A stretch of DNA of 9,045 nucleotides from DASYVD01 sp050693035 (GTDB taxonomy: Bacteria; Actinomycetota; UBA4738; CALAEC01): the NCBI GenBank assembly GCA_050693035.1, contig JBOGWB010000099.1, positions 1 through 9,045 on the forward strand, in the 5' to 3' direction. How positions within the stretch are numbered: the first letter of the stretch is position 1; each line of letters begins with the position of its first letter. The position numbers and the translations under genes are program-made. Positions 1 to 6,210 of the stretch are shown here, in pieces. The notes under the pieces were generated by a model that was given only the letters and a program-made list of their open reading frames with translations, did no database searches and was not told the DNA's origin.

Positions 1-403
1 CCGCAAGGGCGAGGCTCACCCCGCCCACCGAGGCGGCGGGGCGGGAGAGTCCCTCGTTGCGGAGGAACGCGTACATCCCCAGCCCTCCGATCAGCGGTTG
101 AGCGATCACGAACCACCGGATGGCCACGTGGCAGGGCAGACCCGCGTAGAGGGCCATGGCCGGCAGGTACAGCCAGCCCGATTGGGGGTCGGCGGCGAAC
201 GGTGTTCCGGCCAGCGCGTAGGGGTTCCAGGTGGGGATCCGTCCGGCGGCCAGGCTGTTCCCCAGGAAGCAGTGATTGGGGAGCCAGAACGCCAGGAGAT
301 CCGGATGCTGGTTGGAGGCCATTCCCCGGAACGCCACGTCGTGGAGGACCAACAGGACGGCTCCCACGATCAGGGCGGGGCCGCCCAGCCGGATGGCCTT
401 CAC
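1..403 (-). CDS. YfhO-family membrane protein, second tandem copy (N-terminal part only; runs off left edge)
   Basis: Reading the minus strand from a GTG at 403-401 gives 134 uninterrupted codons to the window edge, so the C-terminus is missing. The product starts VKAIRLGG, followed by one membrane segment, then a loop with HPDLLAFWLP, WNPYALAGTPFAADPQSGW and CHVAIRWFV. These match the same motifs in the upstream 814-residue protein, at roughly two-thirds identity by eye over some 87 residues. The start is chosen because GTG overlaps the upstream TGA as GTGA (4-bp overlap), the usual layout for translational coupling; no independent ribosome binding site is evident. The N-terminus lacks the approximately 25-residue cytoplasmic extension of its paralog. 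YfhO-family proteins are GT-C-type membrane glycosyltransferases that use polyprenyl-phosphate sugars outside the membrane. Having a paralog next door suggests a second acceptor, a second sugar or a heteromeric complex (inference). Family assignment rests on motifs in a partial sequence. Confidence 0.85.
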   Translation of the reverse strand, partial: MKAIRLGGPALIVGAVLLVLHDVAFRGMASNQHPDLLAFWLPNHCFLGNSLAAGRIPTWNPYALAGTPFAADPQSGWLYLPAMALYAGLPCHVAIRWFVIAQPLIGGLGMYAFLRNEGLSRPAASVGGVSLALA

Positions 404-2844
404 CGGCCAGGGGTCTGAACGGGACGGCGCCGCAGGGCGAACGCCGCGGCGGCCAGGGCCCCCAGCGCCAGAGCCGAACCGAGCACCCCGAAGCCCACCC
501 ATGGGTCGTCGTAGCGGAGCTCGACCGTATGGCGTCCCGCCGGTACCGGGATCCCCTGGAGCAGGTAGTCGGCGACCAGAACGGGGGCTGGGCGCCCGTC
601 AATGGTCGCCCGCCAGCCGGGGTCCCATACGTTGCGGACGACGAGCAGGGCGGGGGACCGCCCATCCACGATCACCTCGGCCGCCTGAGGGCCCTCCTGC
701 CGATAGGTGGCGTGTCCCGGCGCTTCACCGGGGGGCTCCATCCCCGGGCTCTCCTCGAGGACGGCGCGGGTGGACGGGTCGAAGCCCGGCCCGGTGACGA
801 TCCCGAGGGCCTCGCCTGGCCGCACCACCTCCCACGCGGTAATCAGGGAGGCTCGTGGCGCCGGGCCGCCGATCTCGATGTCCGCCCCGCCCGCCGAGCT
901 CTCGAGGATGTGGCGAGGGAACCGGTACAGCGTCCACTCCCCCTCGTTCGTCACCGGCTCCAGGCCGGGCAGCGGAGGATACGCCGACGGCCCGACCACC
1001 AGGCCCACCTGGAGCAGATCCAGCACCGCCCCGGTCGGATGGATGAACACCGCCGCGTTGTACCGGAGCCGCTTCGGCTCGGCCGCCCGCACGAACAGCC
1101 AGTACCGGATGGACTGCACGGGGTTGTAGCCCTGGGCCTCCTCCGCCCGGAACAACACCGAGCGGTGGTTGGCCATGAGCCCCCAGTCCGACTCGGTCTG
1201 GCTCAGGAGGTGGCCGCGGGTGCCCGAGCGGCTGGGATCCAGGCTCAGGTACCTGACGGCCCCGGCGGCCTGGAGCTCGCGGACCAGGGGACCGGCGCGG
1301 ACGTACGCGTCCGCCTCGATGTTCGGGCGCAGGAGGGGCGTGAACGGCACCCGTTCCTTCGCCGGCACGATCCCGTTCTCGACGAACTCCGTGCTGTGGG
1401 CCTGTCCGAGGAGCCCGTTGGCGACGAGCTCGAGGGCGAGGACACCGGGCAGCGCCCACGCCACCGCCGGGCGCCTGCTCATCGCCAGCAGCGCGAGCCC
1501 CCCCAGCACCGCCCCCACGCCGAGCAGCAGCAGCCGGCTCGCGTAGGCACCCACGAGGACCGGGCCCAGCCACCACAGCGCCACTCCCGGCATCAGCATG
1601 AATGCTCGCTCCCGGGGGGTTCGCCTCTCCCGCCACGCTTCGACCCCCAGGGGGATCGCCACCACCAGCGCCAGGAGGACCCCGTACCGGAACCGGGACG
1701 GCTCGTGGAGGTAGAAGTCGCCGAAAGGCACGGCCCGGACGGCCGGGGCCACGAACTCCGCGAATCCCTTCAGCGAGAGCACGTAGCAGAGCCCCGCATA
1801 GACGCCCAGGGCGACCGTCAGCCGGCGGAACCGCCGCGCCCATGCCCCGGCGAAGGACAAGGCCAAGGCGGCGGCTCCCAGGTACACGCCCGTCGAGGTG
1901 GAGAGGGTGAACGGCCACGGCCACGTGGCGGAGAAGCCCGGGCGCAGCAGCCCCGCGGGCCGTCCGGCGAGCAGAGCGGAGAGATCCGCCAGTCGCTGGT
2001 AGCCCTGGGCCAGGCTGGTTCGGGGCAGGTACATCAGACGGGGCAGGAAGAACGCCAGGTTGACCAGAGGCAATGCCACCACCAGCAGCCCCGCCTGAAC
2101 GAGCGCGTCGCCTGCGGTTCGCCGCCCCGCCCGGATCTCTCCGGTCACCCGCGCCACGCCGTAGGCCAGGAGGATCCCCGTGCCGATGATCAGGCCGTGG
2201 CTCATGTGCGCCGCCGCCAACTGCCCCCAGGCCAGAGCGGTCGCCGCCGCCCACCCCATCCGATTCGGCCACGCCGCGGCTGACAGGTACCTCGAGCCGC
2301 ACGCCAGCAGAACGGCCGACCAGGCAAGGGTCCCCGCGAACGGAAGGGCCAGGGCGGTCCGGGACGTGGCAACGGCCATCGCCAGGAGGAGCCCTCCCAC
2401 GGTGGCCCCGATCTGCGACACACCCTCTTCCCTGAGGAACCAGTAGATGGCCAGGCCGCCGATCATCGGTTGAAGCACGACGAACCACCGGATCGCCACG
2501 TCGCAGGGGAGAGCCGAATACAGCGCCATGACCGGCAGGGACATCCAGCCGGACTGGGGGTCCGCGGCGAACGGGACCCCGCCCATCGTGTAGGGGTTCC
2601 ACGCCGGCACGTGTCCGGCGGCGAGGCTCGTGCCGAGGAAGCAATGCAGTGGCAGCCAGATGGCCAGCGGATCGACGTGTTGCGCGGACACCATCCCGCC
2701 GAACGCGAAGTCCCGCAGCATGAAGAGAACCGACGCCAGGATGAGGAGCGGCCCCGCGACCGGAGCGAGGGCGCGCCACGCGCGGGAAGCTCGATCCGGG
2801 GGTGTGGAGGCTTCGCCCGCGGCTCGTTCGCGGGTGACGCTCAT
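400..2844 (-). CDS. YfhO-family multi-pass membrane protein (putative GT-C glycosyltransferase)
   Basis: 814 residues, probably a polytopic membrane enzyme that transfers a sugar from a lipid carrier to an envelope acceptor. A short Arg-rich cytoplasmic start (1-25) precedes TM1 (about 28-48). The first outer loop carries HVDPLAIWLP (56-65), with Asp58 a candidate for the catalytic acidic residue typical of GT-C enzymes, and WNPYTMGGVPFAADPQSGW (82-100), a hallmark of YfhO proteins. About ten further hydrophobic segments follow to about 480, with EPSRFR at 381-386. Then comes a soluble, presumably extracytoplasmic domain (about 481-780) ending in DPGWRATIDG and VPAGRHTVELRY, typical of YfhO C-termini, and a last TM (783-804). 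The size fits the family (about 800-900). It starts 5 bp after the upstream GT2-methyltransferase stop codon and overlaps the downstream paralog by 4 bp, so the three genes look like one operon. Substrate and acceptor cannot be read from sequence; family call is firm, enzymatic role is inferred. Confidence 0.88.
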   Translation of the reverse strand: MSVTRERAAGEASTPPDRASRAWRALAPVAGPLLILASVLFMLRDFAFGGMVSAQHVDPLAIWLPLHCFLGTSLAAGHVPAWNPYTMGGVPFAADPQSGWMSLPVMALYSALPCDVAIRWFVVLQPMIGGLAIYWFLREEGVSQIGATVGGLLLAMAVATSRTALALPFAGTLAWSAVLLACGSRYLSAAAWPNRMGWAAATALAWGQLAAAHMSHGLIIGTGILLAYGVARVTGEIRAGRRTAGDALVQAGLLVVALPLVNLAFFLPRLMYLPRTSLAQGYQRLADLSALLAGRPAGLLRPGFSATWPWPFTLSTSTGVYLGAAALALSFAGAWARRFRRLTVALGVYAGLCYVLSLKGFAEFVAPAVRAVPFGDFYLHEPSRFRYGVLLALVVAIPLGVEAWRERRTPRERAFMLMPGVALWWLGPVLVGAYASRLLLLGVGAVLGGLALLAMSRRPAVAWALPGVLALELVANGLLGQAHSTEFVENGIVPAKERVPFTPLLRPNIEADAYVRAGPLVRELQAAGAVRYLSLDPSRSGTRGHLLSQTESDWGLMANHRSVLFRAEEAQGYNPVQSIRYWLFVRAAEPKRLRYNAAVFIHPTGAVLDLLQVGLVVGPSAYPPLPGLEPVTNEGEWTLYRFPRHILESSAGGADIEIGGPAPRASLITAWEVVRPGEALGIVTGPGFDPSTRAVLEESPGMEPPGEAPGHATYRQEGPQAAEVIVDGRSPALLVVRNVWDPGWRATIDGRPAPVLVADYLLQGIPVPAGRHTVELRYDDPWVGFGVLGSALALGALAAAAFALRRRPVQTPGR

Positions 2845-2849
2845 CCGCT

Positions 2850-4175
2850 CTAGTGGGCGGGTGGGACGGCCACCGGGCGGCGCTTGCGCTCCCTCTTGGG
2901 GCGGGCCTTCGTCGGAACCCGGGCCTTGAAGATCATCTCCGACCGCCCCACGTAGTCCACGTCGAGCACCTCCAGGGCGTGCTCCTCCTCGAGTTCTCGC
3001 CGCAGGCCGTCATAGGTGTAGCGGTTGATGTGCTCCTTGACGTAGCCGCCGGGGAACACCTTCCCGTAGATCCATTCCAGCGTGCGCCACAGGCGCTTCC
3101 CGTAGTCCGGGGTCCCGAGGATCAGGAGCCCACCGGGGCGGATCACGCGGACCAGCTCGCTCAGGCGGACGTCCTCTCTCGGGATGTGCTCGATGACCTC
3201 CGAGTTGATGACCGCGTCGAACGCCCCGTCCTTGAACGGAAGCTGGTTCATGTCACCCTGGAGCAGCGTCCGGCCGGGCGCCCGCAGCCAGCGGAGCTTC
3301 CGCATCGCCAGGTCCATGCCGACGACCCGGGGAAGCGTCTGCACGATCCGACTGGACCCGCATCCGATGTCGAGGACCCACCCGGAGTCCGAGGCGAAGC
3401 TCTGGATGATCTTGAAGCGCTTCCGTTGCCAGTAGCGCTGCAGGGGGATCCACGAGTCGAAGGCCCGGTGATCGTAGTCGGCAGCCCGCACGGAGTTCCG
3501 GAGGGCGAATAGGCGCCCGAGCGCTTTCAGGTATCCCAGTCCCAGGTGGACCATGCGGGTTCGGGTCCACGGTTTCGATCCCTGGTACCAGAACGGCACC
3601 TCGGCGATCCGCCATCCCTGGCAGTACGCCTTCACCACGAGCTCGGGGAGCGCGTCGAGCCCCTGCCCGGATGGGGAACCGATGTCCTCGAGCACCGCGC
3701 GACGGTACATGCGGAAGCCGCTGGAGAGGTCTCGGTAAGGAAGCGCCAGCATCTTCCGGTAGACGAAGTTGAGGAGACGGCTCGCGAATCGACGGGTTCC
3801 CTTCATCTCCGCGTACGCGCCTCGCACGTAGCGGGAGCCCAGCAGCAGCTCGGCTCGATGGCGATGGTGCCACATGGTCCTGACGTAGCCGGGGCGGTGG
3901 GAGAAGTCGGCGTCCATGGTGACGACGTACTCTCCCTGAGCTCGCTCCAGGCCGGCCCGGAGGATCTGCCCGTACCCAGAGCCCCTTCCCGACACGAAGT
4001 CGGCTCCGAGCCGGCGGGCCACCTGGCCCACTCGCGAGCGGGGGCCCGCGGCGACGACGATCTCGCGATCGGGCACCAGCGAGCCGAGTGCGTCTCCCAG
4101 TGAGGGGATCAGCTGGGGAAGGTTGTGCTCCCCGGCCCACACCGGGATGACGATGGAAAGCAGCGGTCGCGTCAT
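2850..4175 (-). CDS. Polyprenyl-phosphate sugar synthase (DPM1-like GT2) fused to SAM methyltransferase
   Basis: 441 residues with two catalytic domains. Residues 4-230 are a GT2 fold like dolichol-phosphate mannose synthase: SIVIPVW at 7-13, the metal/nucleotide-sugar motif MDADFSHRP (87-95), GSRYVRG (113-119) and DLSSGFRMYRR (149-159). Unlike CsbB/GtlA-type enzymes it has no C-terminal TM pair. A linker (231-260) leads to a class I methyltransferase: VLDIGCG (267-273) binds SAM, Asp288 in GMDLA is the likely ribose contact, followed by FDAVINSEVIEHIP (319-332) and RPGGLLILGTPDY (346-358). The tail (about 419-436) is very basic (KARPKRERKRR). The frame stays open upstream to 4430, but 4175 is chosen: the protein then begins directly at the GT2 first strand, the extension would overlap the divergent transketolase gene, and a TACAAT box lies 12 nt upstream. 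It presumably makes a lipid-linked sugar for the two YfhO proteins downstream. Which molecule is methylated is unknown. Confidence 0.88.
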   Translation of the reverse strand: MTRPLLSIVIPVWAGEHNLPQLIPSLGDALGSLVPDREIVVAAGPRSRVGQVARRLGADFVSGRGSGYGQILRAGLERAQGEYVVTMDADFSHRPGYVRTMWHHRHRAELLLGSRYVRGAYAEMKGTRRFASRLLNFVYRKMLALPYRDLSSGFRMYRRAVLEDIGSPSGQGLDALPELVVKAYCQGWRIAEVPFWYQGSKPWTRTRMVHLGLGYLKALGRLFALRNSVRAADYDHRAFDSWIPLQRYWQRKRFKIIQSFASDSGWVLDIGCGSSRIVQTLPRVVGMDLAMRKLRWLRAPGRTLLQGDMNQLPFKDGAFDAVINSEVIEHIPREDVRLSELVRVIRPGGLLILGTPDYGKRLWRTLEWIYGKVFPGGYVKEHINRYTYDGLRRELEEEHALEVLDVDYVGRSEMIFKARVPTKARPKRERKRRPVAVPPAH

Positions 4176-4187
4176 GGGAGCGAGAGG

Positions 4188-4193
4188 ATTGTA
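4188..4193 (-). promoter_or_regulatory. -10 box for the glycosylation operon (near-leaderless)
   Basis: TACAAT on the minus strand, ending 12 nt before the ATG at 4175. Transcription would begin about 5-7 nt upstream of the start codon, which leaves no room for a Shine-Dalgarno sequence, and none is seen (CTCTCGCTCCC precedes ATG). No recognisable -35 lies 16-18 bp upstream; that position falls at the edge of the G/C inverted repeat. Confidence 0.5.
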
Positions 4194-4219
4194 CCCGGTG
4201 GGCGGGCGGGCCAGGCGCC

Positions 4220-4259
4220 GCCGCCGCTTCGGGGGGATCGTTCGGGACCCCCCGGCGGC
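4220..4259. repeat. G/C inverted repeat in the divergent promoter region
   Basis: GCCGCC (4220-4225) pairs with GGCGGC (4254-4259), and GGGGGG (4231-4236) pairs with CCCCCC (4248-4253). This gives 12 G-C pairs with a 5-nt bulge on one side and an 11-nt loop. It lies between the two divergent -10 boxes and covers the place where a -35 element for the transketolase promoter would be. It could be an operator for a shared regulator, a transcriptional insulator, or a by-product of local base composition; sequence alone does not decide. Confidence 0.45.
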
Positions 4260-4266
4260 CCATTGA

Positions 4267-4272
4267 TAGAGT
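4267..4272 (+). promoter_or_regulatory. -10 box for the split transketolase operon (leaderless)
   Basis: TAGAGT (TANNNT pattern) with exactly 6 nt between it and the ATG at 4279, so the predicted transcription start is the A of the start codon or very close to it. This is the textbook geometry of a leaderless mRNA, common in Actinobacteria and Deinococcota. No Shine-Dalgarno sequence precedes the ATG (GGGTTC lies between) and no clear -35 is visible. Confidence 0.6.
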
Positions 4273-4278
4273 GGGTTC

Positions 4279-5136
4279 ATGGACTCCCAGCAGGCTCCGA
4301 CGACGGCGGAACGGCAGGAGCTCGTCGAGCAGCTCGAGGGGATCGCCCGGGAGCTCCGGATCACCGATCTGGAGATGATCATCGAGGCGGGTTCGGGCCA
4401 TCCCGGGGGCACGCTCTCCGCCGCCGACATGATGGCCGCGCTGTACTTCTATAAGCTCCGGCTCCGTCCGGAGGAGCCGCTCTGGCCGGACCGGGACCGG
4501 TTCGTGCTCTCCAAGGGCCACTGCATCCCCATCGTGTACGCGGCCATGGCCAAGCGAGGGTTCTTCGACGAGTCTCAGCTGAAGACGCTGCGGAAGCTGG
4601 GATCGCCGCTCCAGGGGCATCCCGACCGGGTCCGCCTTCCCGGCATCGAGGCGTCCACCGGTTCCCTGGGCCAGGGGCTCTCTATCGCCGTGGGGATGGC
4701 GATCGCCGGAAAGCTCGACGGGGCTTCGTGGCGGGTGTACTGCATGATGGGCGACGGAGAGAGCCAGGCCGGCCAGATCTGGGAGGCCGCCATGTTCGCC
4801 CCCCGCCACGGTCTGGACAACCTCTGCGCGATCCTCGACTACAACCAGGTCCAGCAGACCGGCAAGGTGGCCGAGCGGCTCGACATCGAGCCGGTCGTGG
4901 CGAAGTGGCGGGCCTTCAACTGGCACGTTCGGGAGATCGACGGCCACGACATGGAGCAGATCGTGGACGCTCTCGACGAGGCGGAGGTGGTCACGGGGCG
5001 CCCCGCGCTCGTCGTCTCCCACACGGTGAAGGGCAAGGGCGTGTCGTTCATGGAGCTGAACTCGGAGTGGCACGGCAAGGCACCGGACGGGGAGAAAGCC
5101 GAACAGGCACTGGCCGAGCTGCGGGGTGGATCGTAA
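4279..5136 (+). CDS. Transketolase, N-terminal (ThDP pyrophosphate-binding) subunit
   Basis: 285 residues, equal to the N-terminal half of a classical transketolase (about 660 residues). It should pair with the next gene product to form the active cytosolic enzyme, which moves two-carbon units between sugar phosphates. Visible motifs are GSGHPGG (38-44), KGH (79-81), GHP (113-115), and the ThDP/Mg motif from GDGESQAG (158-165) to LDYN (186-189), with Asp159 and Asn189 as metal ligands. HGKAPDGEKAEQAL (265-278) closes the half. The conserved His residues 41, 81, 114 and 265 match the active-site histidines of transketolases. Start 4279 is fixed by the -10 box 6 nt upstream and by the family N-terminus. 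The TAATG overlap with the next gene indicates coupled translation. Split transketolases are known from archaea and many bacteria. A specialised two-carbon transfer in another pathway remains possible, since the neighbours are not central-metabolism genes. Confidence 0.92.
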   Translation: MDSQQAPTTAERQELVEQLEGIARELRITDLEMIIEAGSGHPGGTLSAADMMAALYFYKLRLRPEEPLWPDRDRFVLSKGHCIPIVYAAMAKRGFFDESQLKTLRKLGSPLQGHPDRVRLPGIEASTGSLGQGLSIAVGMAIAGKLDGASWRVYCMMGDGESQAGQIWEAAMFAPRHGLDNLCAILDYNQVQQTGKVAERLDIEPVVAKWRAFNWHVREIDGHDMEQIVDALDEAEVVTGRPALVVSHTVKGKGVSFMELNSEWHGKAPDGEKAEQALAELRGGS

Positions 5137-6065
5137 TGCCCGCCGCCACGCGCGACGCCTTCGGCGAGGCGCTCGTCCGACTGGGGGACGACGAGCGGAT
5201 CGTCGTGCTCACCGGCGACCTCCGCGACTCCACCCGGACGGAGGACTTCGCCGAGAAGTACCCCGACCGCTTCCTCGAATGCGGGATCGCCGAGAGCAAC
5301 ATGCTGGGGATCGCTTCCGGACTGGCGATGTCGGGGAAGATCCCGTGGGCCTGCTCCTTCTCGTGCTTCGTCACCGGCCGGTTCGAGACCATCCGCCTGT
5401 CGGTGGCGTACCAGGAGGCGAACGTCCGCATCGTCGGAACCCACGCGGGGATCGGCGTGGGCGAGGACGGCTACTCGCAGATGTCCCTGGAGGACATGGC
5501 GATGATCCGGGCACTCCCCAACGTCGCCGTGGTCAACCCGGCCGACGCCGTCGAGACCGACCGAGCGGTGGAGTACCTCGTGGAGCATGACGGCCCGGTC
5601 TTCCTCCGTCTCACCCGACAGAAGGTCGACGACGTGAACCGCCCCGACTACCGGTTCGAGTTCGGGAGGGCCGTGCACCTGCGCGACGGCGACGACGTGG
5701 CCATCGTGGCCACCGGGGCCACGACGGCCGAAGCGATGAAAGCAGCCGAGGACCTGGAGGCGGATGGCATCTCGGTCCGGGTCCTGAACGTCCACACCAT
5801 CCACCCACTGGACGAGGACGCGATCCTGGCTGCTGCCTCGGACTGCCGGGCCGTGGTGACCGTGGAAGACCACGGCGTCAGGGGCGGGCTGGGCAGCGGA
5901 GTGGCCGAGGTGCTGGCTCAGCGAGACGGACAGGCTCGTTTGCACATCATCGGACTCAGGACCTTCGGCGAGTCGGGGACCTCGGAGGAGCTGTACGACA
6001 AGTACGGCCTGGCCGGGGCCAGGGTGGCGGAGGCGACCCGCTCGCTCCTGGCGAACTTGGGCTGA
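5136..6065 (+). CDS. Transketolase, C-terminal (pyrimidine-binding and C-terminal domain) subunit
   Basis: 309 residues forming the partner of the preceding subunit. The pyrimidine-binding domain (about 5-165) holds TGDLRDS (27-33) and CGIAESNM (49-56), whose Glu53 is the glutamate that activates ThDP by contacting the cofactor's pyrimidine. GVGEDG (107-112) and LRLTRQ (157-162) follow, with Arg161 matching the phosphate-contacting Arg of SRQ in yeast transketolase. The C-terminal domain (about 185-305) has VATGATTAEA and VVTVEDHGVRGGLGS. One departure stands out: classical enzymes read GEDGPTHQP, here it is GEDGYSQMS, so the donor-site His becomes Gln115. The ATG at 5136 shares one base with the upstream TAA, and a GGGGTGGA stretch (5123-5130) just upstream can serve as ribosome binding site. 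Related E1-beta and DXS families share this fold, but the length and pairing favour transketolase. Confidence 0.9.
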   Translation: MPAATRDAFGEALVRLGDDERIVVLTGDLRDSTRTEDFAEKYPDRFLECGIAESNMLGIASGLAMSGKIPWACSFSCFVTGRFETIRLSVAYQEANVRIVGTHAGIGVGEDGYSQMSLEDMAMIRALPNVAVVNPADAVETDRAVEYLVEHDGPVFLRLTRQKVDDVNRPDYRFEFGRAVHLRDGDDVAIVATGATTAEAMKAAEDLEADGISVRVLNVHTIHPLDEDAILAAASDCRAVVTVEDHGVRGGLGSGVAEVLAQRDGQARLHIIGLRTFGESGTSEELYDKYGLAGARVAEATRSLLANLG

Positions 6066-6096
6066 GCAGGCCATTCGCGTGCAACCGGTGAGTTTC

Positions 6097-6131
6097 GAGC
6101 CACATGTTGCAGGCGGCGCCTCAAGTGGCTC
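6097..6131 (+). terminator. Hairpin after the transketolase operon (possible terminator without U-tract)
   Basis: GAGCCAC (6097-6103) pairs perfectly with GTGGCTC (6125-6131). Inside, TTG/CAA (6107-6109 with 6122-6124) and AGGC/GCCT (6111-6114 with 6118-6121) extend the stem to 14 pairs with small bulges and a GGC triloop. It begins 31 nt after the transketolase stop codon and ends before the ftsE promoter, the right place for a terminator. No T-run follows (CCTGACACC), so it is either a weak, U-less terminator as often proposed in high-GC bacteria or another structured element. Confidence 0.45.
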
Positions 6132-6168
6132 CTGACACCTGCCGATGGTTCCATACGGGGCTGGGGTC

Positions 6169-6177
6169 TGATAGCAT
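6169..6177 (+). promoter_or_regulatory. Extended -10 promoter upstream of ftsE
   Basis: TGATAGCAT fits an extended -10 (TG-N-TANNNT). With 17 bp spacing the -35 position (6149-6154) reads TTCCAT, a weak match to TTGACA. Predicted start is near 6184, leaving a leader of about 26 nt. That leader is pyrimidine-rich before the ATG at 6211 and shows no Shine-Dalgarno sequence, so ftsE translation initiation looks SD-independent. Confidence 0.45.
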
Positions 6178-6210
6178 CACGCACCGGCCTTCCCCAACCT
6201 TTCCACCGTC

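Noticed and set aside
202..2283. Long open frame on the plus strand (693 codons) opposite the YfhO gene
   Set aside because: Low-complexity Arg/Pro/Gly/His composition typical of antisense reading of high-GC coding DNA. The minus-strand YfhO protein has clear family motifs and membrane segments.
725..2779. Second long minus-strand frame (684 codons) overlapping the YfhO gene
   Set aside because: Frame-shifted shadow of the same gene with Arg/Gly/Pro-rich content and no recognisable domain.
4176..4430. 85-residue N-terminal extension of the GT2-methyltransferase in the same frame
   Set aside because: It would lie inside the divergent transketolase gene, looks non-globular (Ser/Arg-rich), and the GT2 fold starts exactly at the ATG at 4175.
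3253..5073. Long minus-strand frame (606 codons) across the GT2 gene and the transketolase N-half
   Set aside because: Crosses two confidently identified genes in other frames, with no domain of its own; produced by GC-biased codon positions.
4279..6065. Transketolase split as a frameshift or sequencing artefact
   Set aside because: The first half ends cleanly in a stop codon with TAATG overlap and a ribosome-site-like stretch, and each half has the usual domain limits of natural two-subunit transketolases.
4839..6074. Minus-strand frame of 411 codons opposite the transketolase subunits
   Set aside because: Antisense shadow; the plus-strand frame carries the ThDP-family motifs.
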